From JBGSST01 sp041736915 (lineage in GTDB: Bacteria; Bdellovibrionota; FAC87; UBA2466): 9,537 bases of DNA. The position numbers and the translations under genes were made by a program. The notes below the pieces were generated by a model that saw only the letters and a list, made by a program, of their open reading frames with translations, made no database searches and was not told where the DNA came from. Position 1 is the stretch's first letter, and each line of letters begins with the position of its first letter. The stretch spans positions 1 through 9,537 of the forward strand of contig JBGSST010000151.1 in NCBI GenBank assembly GCA_041736915.1, read 5' to 3'. Of this stretch, positions 1-6,088 are shown piece after piece.

Positions 1-2
1 AG

Positions 3-1238
3 CCGCTCAAGATCGAGAATCCCGCCACCTGGAACCTCATCACCGCCAAGGGGGACAAAGACGTTACCGCCAAACGGCTTTACTCCGAACTTCTCGACGC
101 CATGGCCGGTACCTTGCCCAACGAATTTCTGCTGCCGTTACGCGACGGCGCCGCCTTCGACAGCGTGGACCCGTTGGGTTTTCGCGCCGAGCCGGAAGAG
201 TTCGTCTCGATGTTCGATCCGCCGCGATCGCCCAAGGCCGGCCACCGTTACCTCTACGCCCTGCGCGACTTCGTATACGAAGTTCGTAAAGGCGGCGGCG
301 ATCGCGACCACGAGCAGCTTGGCTATTACGTGGAACAGTACCTCAAAGCCGTGTGGCCGGACGTCAAGGTAAGCAAAACGTTTACCCCCGGCACGCCGAC
401 GCGCAACCCCTCGGTGCGGATCAAGATCACCCACCCCGATCGCAAGGTGCTCAGGCAGCTACTTTCCGATCGTAAGTGGAGCGTGCGCGTCGACCCCGTG
501 GAAGAGAACACGGTCCTCATCGATACCCGGGAAGTCGGCATGATCGACTGGGAAAAAATGGTAGAGCCCACACGCGAAGACGGCATCGGCTACAACGTTA
601 ACCGCGCGCAGTCGCCGGGTTCGGTTGGCCACGAGTACCTAAAGACCGCCCACCAGATGGATTTTCTCGCCGACCTAAACGGCCAACCCGGCACGCGCCG
701 CGTGCCCAAGGCACCGCTACTTTTCGAAGTGGTGCTCACCGGTATTCATGCCCGTTTTCATCGCGAGGTGGAGACCGCCCGTTTCCGTTACGGTTTCACG
801 CTCGACGAGCCCCACGCCTACACCTACTCGGCCAAGGTCGACTTGCTGCAGGCGGAAAAAGCCCAAGGGGCCGGCAAAGCGGAAGAGGCTCGCTCGCTCG
901 CCAACGCCGCGCTAAAAGACTGGCGCATCGCGAGTGAGATGATCGCGCTCACCATGATGGGACTCGAAAAGCCGGCCACCCGGCTCGACCTCAAGCCCGG
1001 CACCCGCCCACGCGAGTCGTGGCAGGCGGTGCCGATGAACCAGAGTGTCGCGACCTCGTTCGACAAGATGCGTTTGCACTTTCATTCGCAGCAGGCCGAG
1101 TATCGGCTCGGCGGGCTGACCGAGGAAAAGCTTGCCGCCGAGGTCGCTAAAACCAAAACGTGGCTCAGCGAGCTGCAGGCCGAAAACGACGCCGTCCGCA
1201 CCCGGGCCGAGGCGTTACTAGAGAAGCTTCCCCGGTGA
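3..1238 (+). CDS. Hypothetical protein, 5'-truncated by the window edge
   Basis: The reading frame is open from the first bases and ends at TGA 1236-1238, giving at least 411 residues. The first in-frame ATG is at 102, but the 33 codons before it are also open and protein-like (they read PLKIENPATWNLI at the start). The real start is therefore almost certainly upstream of the window, and ATG 102 should not be taken as the start. I do not recognise the family. No signal peptide, membrane segment or catalytic motif is visible in the part present. The middle is a basic, charged alpha/beta-looking region. The last third, from about the HREVETARFRYGF stretch onward, is helical and ends in a short coiled-coil-like tail rich in Ala, Glu, Lys and Leu. 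It is followed by a 97-bp gap carrying an inverted repeat and a T-tract that could end its transcript. Confidence is high that this is coding; function is unknown. Confidence 0.85.
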   Translation, partial: PLKIENPATWNLITAKGDKDVTAKRLYSELLDAMAGTLPNEFLLPLRDGAAFDSVDPLGFRAEPEEFVSMFDPPRSPKAGHRYLYALRDFVYEVRKGGGDRDHEQLGYYVEQYLKAVWPDVKVSKTFTPGTPTRNPSVRIKITHPDRKVLRQLLSDRKWSVRVDPVEENTVLIDTREVGMIDWEKMVEPTREDGIGYNVNRAQSPGSVGHEYLKTAHQMDFLADLNGQPGTRRVPKAPLLFEVVLTGIHARFHREVETARFRYGFTLDEPHAYTYSAKVDLLQAEKAQGAGKAEEARSLANAALKDWRIASEMIALTMMGLEKPATRLDLKPGTRPRESWQAVPMNQSVATSFDKMRLHFHSQQAEYRLGGLTEEKLAAEVAKTKTWLSELQAENDAVRTRAEALLEKLPR

Positions 1239-1242
1239 CCCG

Positions 1243-1250
1243 TTGGTGCC
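1243..1250 (+). promoter_or_regulatory. TTGGTGCC half-site, upstream copy
   Basis: This is a direct copy of the half-site found in the inverted repeat, 33 bp upstream of it (start to start) and five bases after the stop codon of the preceding gene. On its own an 8-mer is weak evidence. The clustering of four half-sites (three direct, one inverted) within 120 bp around one promoter is what makes it worth recording. Confidence 0.35.
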
Positions 1251-1274
1251 GCGGCCAGCGGCAAAACCCAACAA

Positions 1275-1297
1275 TTTGGTGCCCGGTAGGCACCAAA
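1275..1297. repeat. Perfect 9-bp inverted repeat, candidate operator or weak terminator
   Basis: TTTGGTGCC (1275-1283) and GGCACCAAA (1289-1297) are perfect reverse complements around a 5-nt loop, CGGTA. A run of seven T follows at 1304-1310, but it begins six bases after the stem, which is poor spacing for an intrinsic terminator of the upstream gene. Relative to the predicted transcription start of the next gene (1336) the repeat is centred near -50, directly upstream of the -35 region, as expected for a binding site of an activator or autoregulator. The half-site TTGGTGCC recurs at 1243-1250 and 1354-1361, which favours a protein-binding role. A dual role is possible. Confidence 0.6.
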
Positions 1298-1299
1298 AG

Positions 1300-1336
1300 T
1301 GGATTTTTTTCGACTGGTCATGCTAGTACCGCTTCA
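1300..1336 (+). promoter_or_regulatory. Predicted leaderless extended -10 promoter of the TIGR02147 gene
   Basis: TG-C-TAGTAC (1321-1329) has the form of an extended -10: TG at 1321-1322, one base, then a hexamer sharing T, A and the fifth-position A with TATAAT. A weak -35, TGGATT (1300-1305), lies 18 bp upstream. This would put +1 on the A of ATG 1336. No Shine-Dalgarno sequence precedes that ATG, and an in-frame TAG at 1324-1326 rules out an earlier start. The two facts together suggest a leaderless transcript. The -10 match is only moderate. Confidence 0.45.
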
Positions 1337-2139
1337 TGTCAGAAAATGAATCCTTGGTGCCCGTGGGGGAGCTGCTCCGGCGGCACTACCTCGAACGGAT
1401 GGAGCGCAACTTTTCGTATTCGCTTCGGGCCTTTTCGCGCGACCTGCACCTGAGCCACAGCCACCTGAGCCGCGTGATGACGGGCAAGCGCAACCTGTCG
1501 TTCAAGCAGGCGGTGGGGCTGGCGAATACGCTCAAGCTGACCGAAGGGGCCCGCTACACGTTTCTGCGTCAGGCCGCGGAGCAGTCCACGCGATTGCGAA
1601 AAGCGAAGACCACGGCCGTGGGTCCCGACCAGCTCACGCTGCAGGTGGATCACTTCAAGCTCGTTAGCGAGTGGTACACGATAGCCATTCTCGAACTCAT
1701 GGCCTTACCCGACTTTCAGCCCAAACCCGCTTGGATCGGGCGTCAGCTCGGCGTTCCCGCCCGCAAAATAAAGGTGGCCGCCCAACGCCTGGCCCGCCTG
1801 GGACTCATCGAGATTTCCGGCGAAGGTTGGAAGCGAACGCACGCCCGCCTGGTCGTGCCCTCGGCGCCATCCGCCGCCATTCGCGCGTTTCACCGTCAGA
1901 TGATCGACAAGGCGCAAACTTCGCTTACGAACGACGATCCATCGGTACGCGACGTCACGAGTATCACGATGGGGATCGATCCCAAGCGGATCCCCGAGGT
2001 GCGCGAACGGATCCAGAAGTTTCGCCGCAGCCTGCTTAACTTTTTGGAAAAGGACACGCCGTCGGCGCTGTACCAGATGAACGTTCAGTTTTTTGCGTTA
2101 ACCAAAACGAAGAGTCGTAAGGGAGTGGATAATGAGTAA
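1336..2139 (+). CDS. TIGR02147/DUF4423-family transcriptional regulator
   Basis: The 267-residue protein has the layout I associate with the TIGR02147 family. An N-terminal helix-turn-helix spans about residues 28-68 (SLRAFSRDLHLSHSHLSRVM, then GKRNLSFKQA). The conserved linker is DHFKLVSEWYTIAILELMAL (105-124). A winged-helix-like segment follows at about 126-161 (IGRQLGVPARKIKVAAQRLA, then RLGLIEI). The C-terminal domain contains RDVTSITMGI and closes with YQMNVQFFALTK. It is presumably a cytoplasmic DNA-binding protein. Family members commonly sit next to genes for exported or lipoproteins, and here the lipoprotein start lies inside this gene's end (8-nt overlap), so the two are cotranscribed and probably functionally paired. 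The likely controls are the inverted repeat at 1275-1297 and the half-site at codons 7-9, which would suit autoregulation. Its ligand or signal is unknown. Confidence 0.85.
   Translation: MSENESLVPVGELLRRHYLERMERNFSYSLRAFSRDLHLSHSHLSRVMTGKRNLSFKQAVGLANTLKLTEGARYTFLRQAAEQSTRLRKAKTTAVGPDQLTLQVDHFKLVSEWYTIAILELMALPDFQPKPAWIGRQLGVPARKIKVAAQRLARLGLIEISGEGWKRTHARLVVPSAPSAAIRAFHRQMIDKAQTSLTNDDPSVRDVTSITMGIDPKRIPEVRERIQKFRRSLLNFLEKDTPSALYQMNVQFFALTKTKSRKGVDNE
1354..1361 (+). promoter_or_regulatory. TTGGTGCC half-site inside the regulator's first codons
   Basis: The half-site of the upstream inverted repeat recurs at codons 7-9 (Leu-Val-Pro), about 19-26 bases downstream of the predicted +1. Occupancy here together with the -50 site could loop or block the promoter, a typical layout for negative autoregulation. 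It could also be a chance 8-mer in coding sequence: a similar string occurs in a coding context near 8731. Confidence 0.3.
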
Positions 2140-3514
2140 GCAGACGTGGGTACTGAGTTGGGGACTCGCCATTTTTCTCTCGGGCTGCGGCACCGAGCTG
2201 CCCGATGCCCGACACCAGAATGGAAATCCCATTCAAGGCACCGAGGTCGGAAGCGGTGGGCAGGAAACCGCCGGCGCTTTCGTAGAGGTAGGGTACGAGC
2301 TGGTGGAAATGCTCCGGGCCCAGCCAGTCGCGCAGGTGTCGGCCGAAGAGCTGCTCAAAGCCGTGCAGGACACCAAGGTGATCGCCAAGCCCGAGCTTTT
2401 CTTGGACGGCGCGCCGGTGGACGCGCTTAACTTCGCGGACGCAAGCCCACCGCGCATTGAGGTAAGCCACGCCGGCTGGCAGCGGCTGCGGCGCCTGCGC
2501 CACGAGAAGGTGCTGCTCGTCTTCCACGAGTATCTCGGCATTTTGAAAAAGAACGACGATCATTATCAGATCTCCCGCCGCATTGACCGCGCTTCGATCT
2601 GCCATCGCTCGCCCGCGATTCGGTTGTTCTTCGAACGAAAGCTTCGCCGGTCCTGCTACCGCATCGAGATCGACGATCTTCGCTTCTTCGAAGAGCTAGA
2701 CTTCACCGGCATGGGTCTAACGGAACTTAAGGTCGGCGACTTAGACCATTTGACCGACGTAAAGTACTTGACCCTCACCATCAATCGCCTCACGACTCTG
2801 CCGCGTGGTCTCTTCCGCGATATGGACTCGCTCACCCACCTGGACCTTTCGAAGAATAAGATCACGGCGCTGGAGCCGTATGTATTCGAAGGCGCCACTA
2901 ACTTGCGGTCATTACGAATGGCTGAAAATTCCATTCAGACCATCCACCGCGGCGCCTTTTCGGGGCTCAGCATCGACCTAGTGGGCAGAGTGGGAGAGCC
3001 CGTTTTACCGGTCATTGCGCTCGAAATCGGGCCCCGTGCCCAACTCAAATCGGGGGCCTTCGACGGGCTCGTTACCACCTCGATCTCACTATCCGGCTCC
3101 CTGGCCAGCATTGAGCCAAAGGCCTTTGCTGCGACTAGCCCGCTTAAGTGGCTTTTCTTCACCGTGAGCGACGGGGAGGTTTCCGTCTCGCCCGAAACTT
3201 TCGTGGATGCCCCCGCTATCGACTGGGTGCAAATTGAGGTTACCGGAGCGACCCCCTTACCCGCAGGTTTCTTCGCCCCGCTGACCGAGACGAAAAAGCT
3301 GACGCTCTCCCTCTATAGGGACGCCGACGTGACGACGGAGCAGCTTCGCGAGCTAAACTCACTGCCCGCCCTACAAACGTTGAGGTTTCAATCCTATCGG
3401 GAAAAAGAGTTCTCCTTGCCGCAGCTTTCGCAGGCGCTTACGGGGTTGCACTGCCAGCACGAGCACGATACCGACGGCCGTGGCTGGGGGCCGGTGACGT
3501 GCACCCGCAAATAA
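2132..3514 (+). CDS. Leucine-rich-repeat lipoprotein with N-terminal HEYLGI module
   Basis: The 460-residue protein begins with a lipoprotein signal (hydrophobic 6-18) ending in the lipobox LSGC, so Cys19 is the predicted lipidated residue and the protein sits in the envelope. After a Gly-rich linker, residues about 45-150 form a separate domain containing VDALNF, then VFHEYLGI (130-137) and DDHYQIS. From memory this layout recurs in exported proteins of Bdellovibrionota. Clear LRRs follow at about 185-280 (LTHLDLSKNKITAL is the best), then degenerate repeats to about 400 with SGAFDGL, PKAFAAT and PETFVDA turns. Cysteine pairs C157/C175 and C441/C457 flank the LRR array and may form capping disulfides. 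The start is supported by AAGGGAG at 2119-2125, 6 nt upstream of ATG. It overlaps the regulator gene by 8 nt. The likely role is protein-protein binding at the cell surface or periplasm; its partner is unknown. Confidence 0.85.
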   Translation: MSKQTWVLSWGLAIFLSGCGTELPDARHQNGNPIQGTEVGSGGQETAGAFVEVGYELVEMLRAQPVAQVSAEELLKAVQDTKVIAKPELFLDGAPVDALNFADASPPRIEVSHAGWQRLRRLRHEKVLLVFHEYLGILKKNDDHYQISRRIDRASICHRSPAIRLFFERKLRRSCYRIEIDDLRFFEELDFTGMGLTELKVGDLDHLTDVKYLTLTINRLTTLPRGLFRDMDSLTHLDLSKNKITALEPYVFEGATNLRSLRMAENSIQTIHRGAFSGLSIDLVGRVGEPVLPVIALEIGPRAQLKSGAFDGLVTTSISLSGSLASIEPKAFAATSPLKWLFFTVSDGEVSVSPETFVDAPAIDWVQIEVTGATPLPAGFFAPLTETKKLTLSLYRDADVTTEQLRELNSLPALQTLRFQSYREKEFSLPQLSQALTGLHCQHEHDTDGRGWGPVTCTRK

Positions 3515-3531
3515 TTCCCTAACCCAAACTT

Positions 3532-3570
3532 TACCCCGGGGTGACTTTCTTTGCCGGCCATCCCGGGGTA
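3532..3570. repeat. Paired CCCCGGGG palindromes / 9-bp inverted repeat before the START gene
   Basis: TACCCCGGG (3532-3540) and CCCGGGGTA (3562-3570) are perfect reverse complements separated by 21 nt. Each arm is also palindromic at its core: ACCCCGGGGT at 3533-3542 and CCCGGG at 3562-3567, with centres 27 bp apart. The element fills most of the 65-bp gap between the LRR lipoprotein and the START-domain gene and ends 9 bp before the chosen ATG (3580). No T-tract follows, so a terminator is unlikely. A repressor-type operator, or an RNA hairpin covering the start region, fits better. The second arm runs straight into TAGAAA (3569-3574), a possible -10, so a bound protein would block that promoter. 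Confidence 0.45.
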
Positions 3571-3579
3571 GAAATAGGG

Positions 3580-4293
3580 ATGCGCATTCAACCCGCGTTT
3601 CTCGTCTTTGCCCTGTGCTGGTCGATCTTGGCTTGGGCCGGCGACGACGCTAAACCGAATTGGGAAAAGCTCAGCGACGACGACGGCATCACCGTCTACC
3701 GATGGGAAAAGAAAGACAGCCCGCTGTTTGCCTTCAAAGGCGAGGCGTTGGTCGAAGCGTCCATCGCAAAAGTGGCCAGTGTATTGGCCGACACTCCCCG
3801 CCGCGGCGAGTGGGTACCGCACCTGATCGAAGGCCGCGTCGTGCGTAGCATCTCGGAGCGGGAACGGATTGAGTACACGTCGCTCGAAACGCCGCCATTT
3901 ACCAAGAACCGCGACTTCGTGCTACACGCCCGCGCGGAACACAAGCCCGCGACGAACGAGCTGTTTTTTCATTTTTCTTCGGTCGAAGATGCCGAGGCGC
4001 CCAAGACCGACATGATACGCGGGCAAGTGATCAACTCCCACTACCGCATGCGTCCGGTAGGTGAGACTAAAACCCAGCTAGAGTATCTCGTGCACGTCGA
4101 TCCCAAGGGCGGGATTCCGCGCTGGCTCGTGAACATGGTGCAGAAAAACATTCCCCGCTCGACGATAGAAGCGATTCGCCGTCAGGTGAAAAAGGCGGAT
4201 GTCACCGAGCTACCGATGGTGAAAGAGATCTACGCCCCCGCCCCGCAGGTGCAGGTTCAAGCCACGCCCGACACCGCCACCCGGACGAACTAA
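3580..4293 (+). CDS. Secreted START-domain (SRPBCC fold) protein
   Basis: With ATG 3580 as the start the protein has 237 residues. It opens with a classic Sec signal peptide (MRIQ, hydrophobic 5-19, probable cleavage after AWA at residue 20). An in-frame GTG at 3541 is rejected because it would bury the signal peptide and translate through the inverted repeat. The mature part matches START-type lipid-binding domains along its length: the opening W..L.D.DGITVYRW (28-42), GEWVPHL (76-82), the ENRDF-like KNRDFVLHAR (109-118), and the C-terminal amphipathic helix starting GGIPRWLVNM (177-186). The short Pro/Gln/Thr tail after about 215 looks disordered. By family it should bind a hydrophobic ligand in a cavity, and by its signal it acts in the periplasm or outside the cell. 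The ligand cannot be read from the sequence. Its stop overlaps the stop of the converging gene by 4 nt. Confidence 0.85.
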   Translation: MRIQPAFLVFALCWSILAWAGDDAKPNWEKLSDDDGITVYRWEKKDSPLFAFKGEALVEASIAKVASVLADTPRRGEWVPHLIEGRVVRSISERERIEYTSLETPPFTKNRDFVLHARAEHKPATNELFFHFSSVEDAEAPKTDMIRGQVINSHYRMRPVGETKTQLEYLVHVDPKGGIPRWLVNMVQKNIPRSTIEAIRRQVKKADVTELPMVKEIYAPAPQVQVQATPDTATRTN

Positions 4294-4973
4294 GCGATAC
4301 GGCGGGGGAAGCTCGAGGCGAACGGCGACCCTTTGCCGAGGTACGCGAACTCGGGGGTGTCGCGCTCGAGCGTGACGCCGTCCGGCCACCACTGGTTCGG
4401 TAACGTAACGGAAAGCTCTTCCGCTTCCCACGCCATGCGATTCTGGTGCTCGAACACGGTCAGGCTCACCCCCTTACGTTGGGGTTCGAGATAAAAGCCG
4501 CGCGAAAAGCAGTAGGCCGCTTCGGGAGTTCCGGCGAGCGACATCGCCCCTCCGTGGGTAGCCGCGCGCACTTCGCCGTTGCCGCCGCAAAGCCCCGTGA
4601 ACTCGATCTCGCTGCGCGAGCTCTTCTTCTCCGGAAAAAACTGCACGCGGTACTTGAGACCTTCCCGCGCAAAAAAACGGTACCACCCTGGTTTACCGTC
4701 CGCCGACCGCACCGGAGCCAGACATTCCCACATCGGCCTCGGTGATTTATGCGACACGATCCCGCCCCACCGCTTTTGTCCCGAAAGCACCGCCAGCTGA
4801 AGGAGCAGGTACGGCTTTTCGTACCAGTGATCCCAGCTCACCCCGGGGGGTAAAGCGGCCATCGGATCCGCGGTCAGGGGAAAACCCAGGCTCAAAAGGT
4901 ACCGCTTCTCGCCGCGGGTCCATCGGGAAACGAAGGCCACCGCGTCGTCCCGCTGCTTCATTTTGTCGCTCAT
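4290..4973 (-). CDS. Tryptophan-rich hypothetical protein
   Basis: This minus-strand gene is open from a TTG at 5006, with ATG codons at 4979, 4973 and 4961. I prefer ATG 4973 (MSDKMKQRDD, 227 residues) because AAGG lies 7 nt upstream of it; ATG 4979 is the next choice. The protein is soluble-looking, with no signal peptide or membrane segment, and holds nine Trp residues. Recognisable strings include GVSWDHWYEKPYLLLQL, PRPMWECLAPV, CGGNGEVRAATHGGAM and NQWWPDGVTLE. The HGGAM string recalls hotdog thioesterases, but the sequence after it does not follow that fold, so I do not assign a function. Its stop (TAG at 4292-4290) overlaps the stop of the START gene, and it diverges from the coiled-coil gene across a 63-bp region. 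Confidence that this is a real gene comes from its length, the clean convergent and divergent packing and the protein-like composition. Confidence 0.7.
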   Translation of the reverse strand: MSDKMKQRDDAVAFVSRWTRGEKRYLLSLGFPLTADPMAALPPGVSWDHWYEKPYLLLQLAVLSGQKRWGGIVSHKSPRPMWECLAPVRSADGKPGWYRFFAREGLKYRVQFFPEKKSSRSEIEFTGLCGGNGEVRAATHGGAMSLAGTPEAAYCFSRGFYLEPQRKGVSLTVFEHQNRMAWEAEELSVTLPNQWWPDGVTLERDTPEFAYLGKGSPFASSFPRRIA

Positions 4974-5002
4974 TGTCATGCCTTGCTCAATTAGCCGCTT
5001 AC

Positions 5003-5038
5003 TCAAGAGATTTCCAGCTTTTACCGATAATTATCCAT
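5003..5038 (+). promoter_or_regulatory. Predicted promoter of the coiled-coil operon with palindromic -10
   Basis: GATAAT (5026-5031) matches TATAAT at five of six positions. A weak -35, TCAAGA (5003-5008), lies 17 bp upstream. The predicted +1 falls at 5037-5038, on or next to the ATG at 5037, and there is no Shine-Dalgarno sequence, so the message may be leaderless. The hexamer is half of the perfect 10-bp palindrome GATAATTATC (5026-5035), so the same element reads as GATAAT on the minus strand. There it would start transcription near 5023, about 50 nt before the start of the divergent gene. No good minus-strand -35 is present. Confidence 0.5.
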
Positions 5039-6074
5039 GGATCCAAAATCAAAAAAGGGTACCAAGAACTCGGACTTTTTCCGGATCGACAGCGAGGGTG
5101 AAATCACCCCGATTGGCGGCGGCCAGACTTCGGACGATACGGGCGTCTCCCGCATCGAGCCACTCTTTCAGGATTCACCGATGATGCCGGAAATTCCGCA
5201 GGCGAACGAGTGGACCGCGCCCCTGCAAGACGAACCGCTGGCCCCGGACCCGTTTGCTTCGGCTCCGATGACCCCGATGGCTCCGGCGGCGAACGACAAC
5301 ACCGCGACCGGCGTGAGTAACGTGAAACCCGCCAAAGCGGGCGCCAACTTCGAAGTGCAAGCCGATTTGATGAAGGCCCAGGTCGATAGCATCTCGCGCC
5401 TCGCCAGCAGCGAAGCCGTATCGGGTAATCAGATCGACGTGCTCCGCAAATACATTTCGCTGAAAGAGGCGGAAGCAAAAGATTTGAAGGAGCAGCTGCG
5501 CCAGACCCAAGGGCTGCTGCAAAAAATGACGAGCGAGATGGGGCGGGCCACCTCCGCCATTACCGATCGCAACTCCAATGTGGATAGTTTGAAGAGCGAG
5601 CGCGATCACCTGCGTAAGGAGCTGCAAGAGATCAAGGACCGCTACAAAGGTGACCTCTCCCAAGTTCGCGCCGAGATGGAAGAAAAGCTGCGCAGCACGG
5701 GCAAGCTCGACTCCGACGTGGAAGCCCTCTACCGCCAAAAGGAAGAGTGGAAAGAGAAGATCAAAGACGATCTCAAAAAGATTAAGCTCAAAGAGCGCGA
5801 GATCGAAACCAAGCACGAGCTACTCAAGCGCGACATGCAGGCGCTGCTCGACTCGAAAGACAAGCACCTGCTCGAGTTGCGCAAGAAATGCGACGCCCTG
5901 GAATTCGAGCAAGAGAACCTGGAAGACCGCCTGCGTAAGGCGACCTTCGTGCTCTCGAGCATCGACTCGAAAAAGAAACGGCTCATCGAAACCATGCGCC
6001 TGGCCATCTCGTTGCTGGAAAAAGTAGACAGCACCGATGAGTACTCGTCCGACGACGAGCGTAAGGCCGGCTGA
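5037..6074 (+). CDS. Coiled-coil protein with disordered N-terminus
   Basis: The 345-residue protein has two parts. Residues 1-100 are low-complexity and probably disordered: basic at the start (MDPKSKKGTK), then acidic and rich in Pro, Ala and Met (APLQDEPLAPDPFASAPMTP). From about 105 to 330 the sequence is a nearly unbroken, highly charged heptad-type coiled coil (for example LKSERDHLRKELQEIKDRYK and KIKDDLKKIKLKEREIETKH), with one Cys at 285, closing with an acidic tail (SSDDERKAG). There is no signal peptide or membrane span, so it is cytoplasmic. It resembles bacterial filament, scaffold or tether proteins in general build, but coiled coils attract false similarity and I make no functional claim. 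It is the first gene of a forward run: the metallophosphoesterase starts 14 nt after its stop. Confidence 0.8.
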   Translation: MDPKSKKGTKNSDFFRIDSEGEITPIGGGQTSDDTGVSRIEPLFQDSPMMPEIPQANEWTAPLQDEPLAPDPFASAPMTPMAPAANDNTATGVSNVKPAKAGANFEVQADLMKAQVDSISRLASSEAVSGNQIDVLRKYISLKEAEAKDLKEQLRQTQGLLQKMTSEMGRATSAITDRNSNVDSLKSERDHLRKELQEIKDRYKGDLSQVRAEMEEKLRSTGKLDSDVEALYRQKEEWKEKIKDDLKKIKLKEREIETKHELLKRDMQALLDSKDKHLLELRKKCDALEFEQENLEDRLRKATFVLSSIDSKKKRLIETMRLAISLLEKVDSTDEYSSDDERKAG

Positions 6075-6088
6075 GGATTAGCGCTTAG

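Noticed and set aside
2036..2605. Minus-strand open frame of 189 codons
   Set aside because: It overlaps the regulator end and the lipoprotein N-terminus, both of which have recognisable domains on the plus strand.
3541..3579. GTG 3541 as an upstream start of the START-domain gene
   Set aside because: It would place 13 residues before the signal peptide and run through the palindromic element. ATG 3580 gives a clean signal peptide.
4540..4570. HGGAM string taken as a hotdog thioesterase motif in the minus-strand gene
   Set aside because: The residues after it do not follow the hotdog helix and strand pattern, and the rest of the protein shows no thioesterase features.
4839..4853. A second CACCCCGGGGGGTAAA-like string resembling the palindrome upstream of the START gene
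   Set aside because: It encodes LPPGV in the minus-strand gene, has extra central bases, and is readily explained by Pro/Gly codons in GC-rich DNA.
5175..5816. Minus-strand open frame of 213 codons
   Set aside because: It is antisense to the coiled-coil gene. Its Leu/Phe-rich translation is what Glu/Lys codons give when read backwards.
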